Made by a program: the position numbers and the translations under genes. This document shows positions 62,045-64,000 of a stretch of DNA of 64,000 bases, piece by piece. The stretch is from Cryobacterium arcticum (GTDB lineage: Bacteria > Actinomycetota > Actinomycetes > Actinomycetales > Microbacteriaceae): the NCBI RefSeq assembly GCF_001679725.1, contig NZ_CP016282.1, forward strand, positions 1,426,001 through 1,490,000, given 5' to 3'. Below the pieces are notes generated by a model. The model was not told where the DNA came from and did not search any database. It worked only from the letters and a program-made list of their open reading frames with translations. Position 1 is the first letter of the stretch. Each line of letters starts with the position of its first letter.

Positions 62045-62205
62045 GGGGCCTCCGTTGCCAGAACCGAGGGCTTGGGGGCGGTGTAGCCCTTGCTTCCGAG
62101 GTTCTCGACGGCAGCCTGCAGGATCTCCTTGCGGCGCGCGAGCGTCTGCGGTCGCGGGCCGCACTGTCGTCGTTCTGTGACTGTCAAGGTCGTCACCTCT
62201 TCCAT
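62041..62205 (-). pseudogene. TetR-family regulator remnant (N-terminal)
   Basis: From ATG 62205 the minus strand reads 54 residues, including [20 protein letters not shown] followed by SKGYT, the first helix of a TetR DNA-binding domain. The HTH that should follow (TSLADIAA and onward) is missing; instead [12 protein letters not shown] and a stop come next. The stop overlaps the GTG of the VOC gene. The rest of about 130-150 residues has evidently been deleted, which brought the VOC gene under this start region. Confidence 0.6.
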
Positions 62206-62318
62206 CGGAGGGTTCGCTACCGGATTCTACGCGCCGCCGGTGGGCCCGTTCCGCACGGTGTGCGGGTCGAGAGACCGCCGGGTGCGGATGGGCCAGGAGC
62301 GCTGTCTAGGCTGTACCC

Positions 62319-63026
62319 ATGGCCACAGTCATCCTCGTGCGGCACGGACGCACCACCGCCAACGCCACCGGCATGCTGGCCGGCCGCACCGCCGGAGTGC
62401 TGCTCGACGACATCGGGAGGGAGCAGGCGCGCCTGACCGGGACCCGGCTGGCCGTGGTGCCGGTCGTGGGTGTGGTGTCCAGTCCGCTGGAGCGCTGCCG
62501 GGAGACCGCGGAGTGGATTCTCAACGAGCAGACCGGAACTCCCGTGACGCCTGTGGAGGACGACCTCACGGAGTGCGACTACGGCGACTGGCAGGGCCGC
62601 TCGCTCAGCGATCTCTCCACCGAGAAACTGTGGTCGGTGGTGCAGACGCAGCCCTCCGCCGTCACCTTCCCCAACGGCGAGGCGATGGCCACCATGCAGT
62701 CCCGCTCGGTCGCCGCGATCCGCCGCCTCGACGCGGCCTTCGAGGCCGAGCACGGCCCCGGCGCGGTGTGGGTGGCGGTGAGTCACGGCGACATCATCAA
62801 GTCGATCCTGGCCGACGCACTGGGTATGCACCTGGACCTGTTCCAGCGCATCAACGTGGGCCCGGCATCCGTCTCGATCGTGCGGTACGGCGCCAACCGG
62901 CCGAGCGTGATCGCCACCAACACGGATGCCGGCGACCTCTCCTGGCTGGCCGCGAGCACGTCCGCGGGCGACGCGCCGGTCGGCGGCGGGGCCGGACACC
63001 AGACGCCGCCGGCCTCACGCGCCTAA
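62319..63026 (+). CDS. Histidine phosphatase, MSMEG_4193 family
   Basis: A 235-residue phosphoglycerate-mutase-like phosphatase: VILVRHGRTTANATGMLAGR with His9, SSPLERCRETAEWIL, ECDYGDWQGRSLSDLS and VAVSHGDIIKSILADAL. This subfamily lies beside DUF3090 and SCO1664 in many actinobacteria, usually ahead of mshC (mycothiol ligase). TAGGCT ends six bases before the ATG, so the transcript is probably leaderless. Role unknown, possibly linked to mycothiol. Confidence 0.92.
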   Translation: MATVILVRHGRTTANATGMLAGRTAGVLLDDIGREQARLTGTRLAVVPVVGVVSSPLERCRETAEWILNEQTGTPVTPVEDDLTECDYGDWQGRSLSDLSTEKLWSVVQTQPSAVTFPNGEAMATMQSRSVAAIRRLDAAFEAEHGPGAVWVAVSHGDIIKSILADALGMHLDLFQRINVGPASVSIVRYGANRPSVIATNTDAGDLSWLAASTSAGDAPVGGGAGHQTPPASRA

Positions 63027-63035
63027 AATATCTCC

Positions 63036-63581
63036 ATGCCTACAATCGTCCATGAGTTCGCCTGGCCGGATCGGGTCGTCATCGGTACGGTCGGTCCGCC
63101 CGGCTTCCGCACCTTCTACCTGCAGGTGCGCACCGGGCCGCGCATCGTCAGCATCGCGCTGGAGAAACAGCAGTCGGCACTGGTCGCCGAGAAGATCGAC
63201 GAGATCCTCGACCAGCTGATGGCCCACGAGGGCAACCCGTTCAGCATCCCCACCAGCACCCCGGTCGAACTTGTCGACAACGATCCGCTGGAGCAGCCTG
63301 TTGAGGAAGAGTTCCGCACGGCCGCCATGAGCCTGGGCTGGGACCCGTCGACGGTGCAGATCGTGCTCGAGGCGTACCGGTTCGACGACGAGGGCACCCC
63401 CGAACTCGACCCGGAGGCTCTCGAACCGGGGGAGACCCTGATGGTGCGGATGCCTGTGGGAACCGCCCGCGCGTTCGCCAAACGCACCCGCGAGGTCGTG
63501 GGTGCCGGCCGGCCCATGTGCCCGCTCTGTGGCAACCCGATCGACCCCGACGGTCATATCTGCCCGCTGCCCGGCGACTGA
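63036..63581 (+). CDS. DUF3090 domain protein
   Basis: A 181-residue protein with the DUF3090 pattern: VHEFAWPDRVVIGTVGPPGF, then RTFYLQVRTGPRIVSIALEK, and a C-terminal zinc-ribbon-like CPLCGNPIDPDGHICPL. Function unknown. It lies ten bases after the phosphatase and ends in TGATG with the next gene. TAAAAT six bases before the ATG may provide an internal leaderless promoter. Confidence 0.93.
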   Translation: MPTIVHEFAWPDRVVIGTVGPPGFRTFYLQVRTGPRIVSIALEKQQSALVAEKIDEILDQLMAHEGNPFSIPTSTPVELVDNDPLEQPVEEEFRTAAMSLGWDPSTVQIVLEAYRFDDEGTPELDPEALEPGETLMVRMPVGTARAFAKRTREVVGAGRPMCPLCGNPIDPDGHICPLPGD

Positions 63582-64000
63582 TGCCGCCGGAGGACGATCT
63601 GCTCGCCGGTGCCCTCGACCTCACCGGCCGGATCACGACGGCGTCCAACGCCACCTTCTTCGGCACCATCGACGGAGTCGCCGTGGTGTACAAACCCGTG
63701 GCCGGGGAGAGCCCGCTCTGGGACTTCCCCGATGGCGACCTGGCCAGCCGCGAGGTGGCGGCCTACCTGGTCTCGCAGACGTTCGGCTGGAACGTCGTGC
63801 CGCGCACCTGGCTCCGCGACGGACCGATGGGTCCGGGCATGGTGCAGCTGTGGCAGGACGCCGATCCTGAGCAGGACGCCGTCGACCTTGTGTCGTCCGA
63901 CGCCGTGCCCGACGATTGGCGCCGGGTGCTCGAGGGCCGGGACGAAAACGACCGGCTGGTCTCGCTCATCCACGAAGACACGACGGCGCTGCGCCGGATG
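63581..64000 (+). CDS. SCO1664 family protein (3' end outside window)
   Basis: The frame opens at an ATG that shares bases with the DUF3090 stop (TGATG) and remains open to the window edge (140 residues). GRITTASNATFFGTIDGVAV, VYKPVAGESPLWDFPDGDLA and SREVAAYLVSQTFGWNVVP match the start of SCO1664 proteins, which look like PI3/4-kinase-related folds. With the two genes before it, it forms the conserved actinobacterial trio often followed by mshC. Confidence 0.9.
   Translation, partial: MPPEDDLLAGALDLTGRITTASNATFFGTIDGVAVVYKPVAGESPLWDFPDGDLASREVAAYLVSQTFGWNVVPRTWLRDGPMGPGMVQLWQDADPEQDAVDLVSSDAVPDDWRRVLEGRDENDRLVSLIHEDTTALRRM

Overview
The window is dense, high-GC DNA with almost every third codon position G or C, short intergenic gaps, frequent GTG starts and ATGA/GTGA overlaps. 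This suggests an actinobacterium. The gene repertoire (LtrA, LacI-controlled sugar clusters, MmyB-type XRE regulators, DGPF proteins with an ECF sigma factor, and a histidine phosphatase/DUF3090/SCO1664 trio) and many apparently leaderless promoters fit Microbacteriaceae, perhaps a Cryobacterium relative. The genus is a guess. No complete tRNA, rRNA, CRISPR array, integrase or intact insertion sequence is visible.

Layout. 1-5.2 kb: a sugar or polyol oxidation operon (aldo/keto reductase, GMC flavoprotein, gluconate-dehydrogenase-subunit-3-like protein) between two paralogous LacI regulators. 5.2-8.1 kb: a scar (AraC tail beside a tRNA 3' end), then an ECF42-type sigma factor with two DGPF proteins that share a promoter motif. 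8.2-16.1 kb: a dead secreted nuclease, LtrA, an F420/NADP-type reductase, an ABC exporter, a secreted DUF3131 protein and an alpha/beta hydrolase. 16.4-23.5 kb: MmyB-type regulators, a UBP zinc finger coupled to a thioredoxin-reductase-like flavoprotein, a PucR/Dyp-peroxidase operon, and a TetR/quinone-oxidoreductase divergon. 23.5-28.6 kb: broken genes, then a ThuA/Gfo-Idh/Gfo-Idh operon divergent from its LacI repressor.

28.6-34.7 kb: a phosphatase, a head-to-head deletion scar (ABC permease against response regulator), a LigD-type polymerase, DUF1801, VOC and DinB. 34.8-39.9 kb: a CitMHS transporter divergent from a CitA/CitB-type two-component system, a repeat patch and pdxY. 40-43.7 kb: ArsR with a double SRPBCC protein, MFS, and a dihydrofolate-reductase-like protein. 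43.8-49.4 kb: patatin with a leader ORF, then a levan module (GH68 fructansucrase, GH32 fructanase, LacI repressor, perfect operator). 49.5-64 kb: mostly housekeeping and small enzymes (DUF808, VOC, LysE, PadR/ABC1 kinase, GerW, AlkD-like, Amt, SDR, GAPDH), ending in the conserved phosphatase/DUF3090/SCO1664 block, which runs off the window.

Two signals recur beyond the gene list. First, about ten gene remnants (heads or tails cut at sharp junctions) lie between intact operons, so many small deletions have shaped this stretch. Second, at least a dozen genes have a TANNNT-like hexamer exactly six bases before the start codon, the geometry of leaderless transcription. The best candidates for new biology are the sigma/DGPF regulon with its matching promoters and the UBP-finger/flavoprotein pair.
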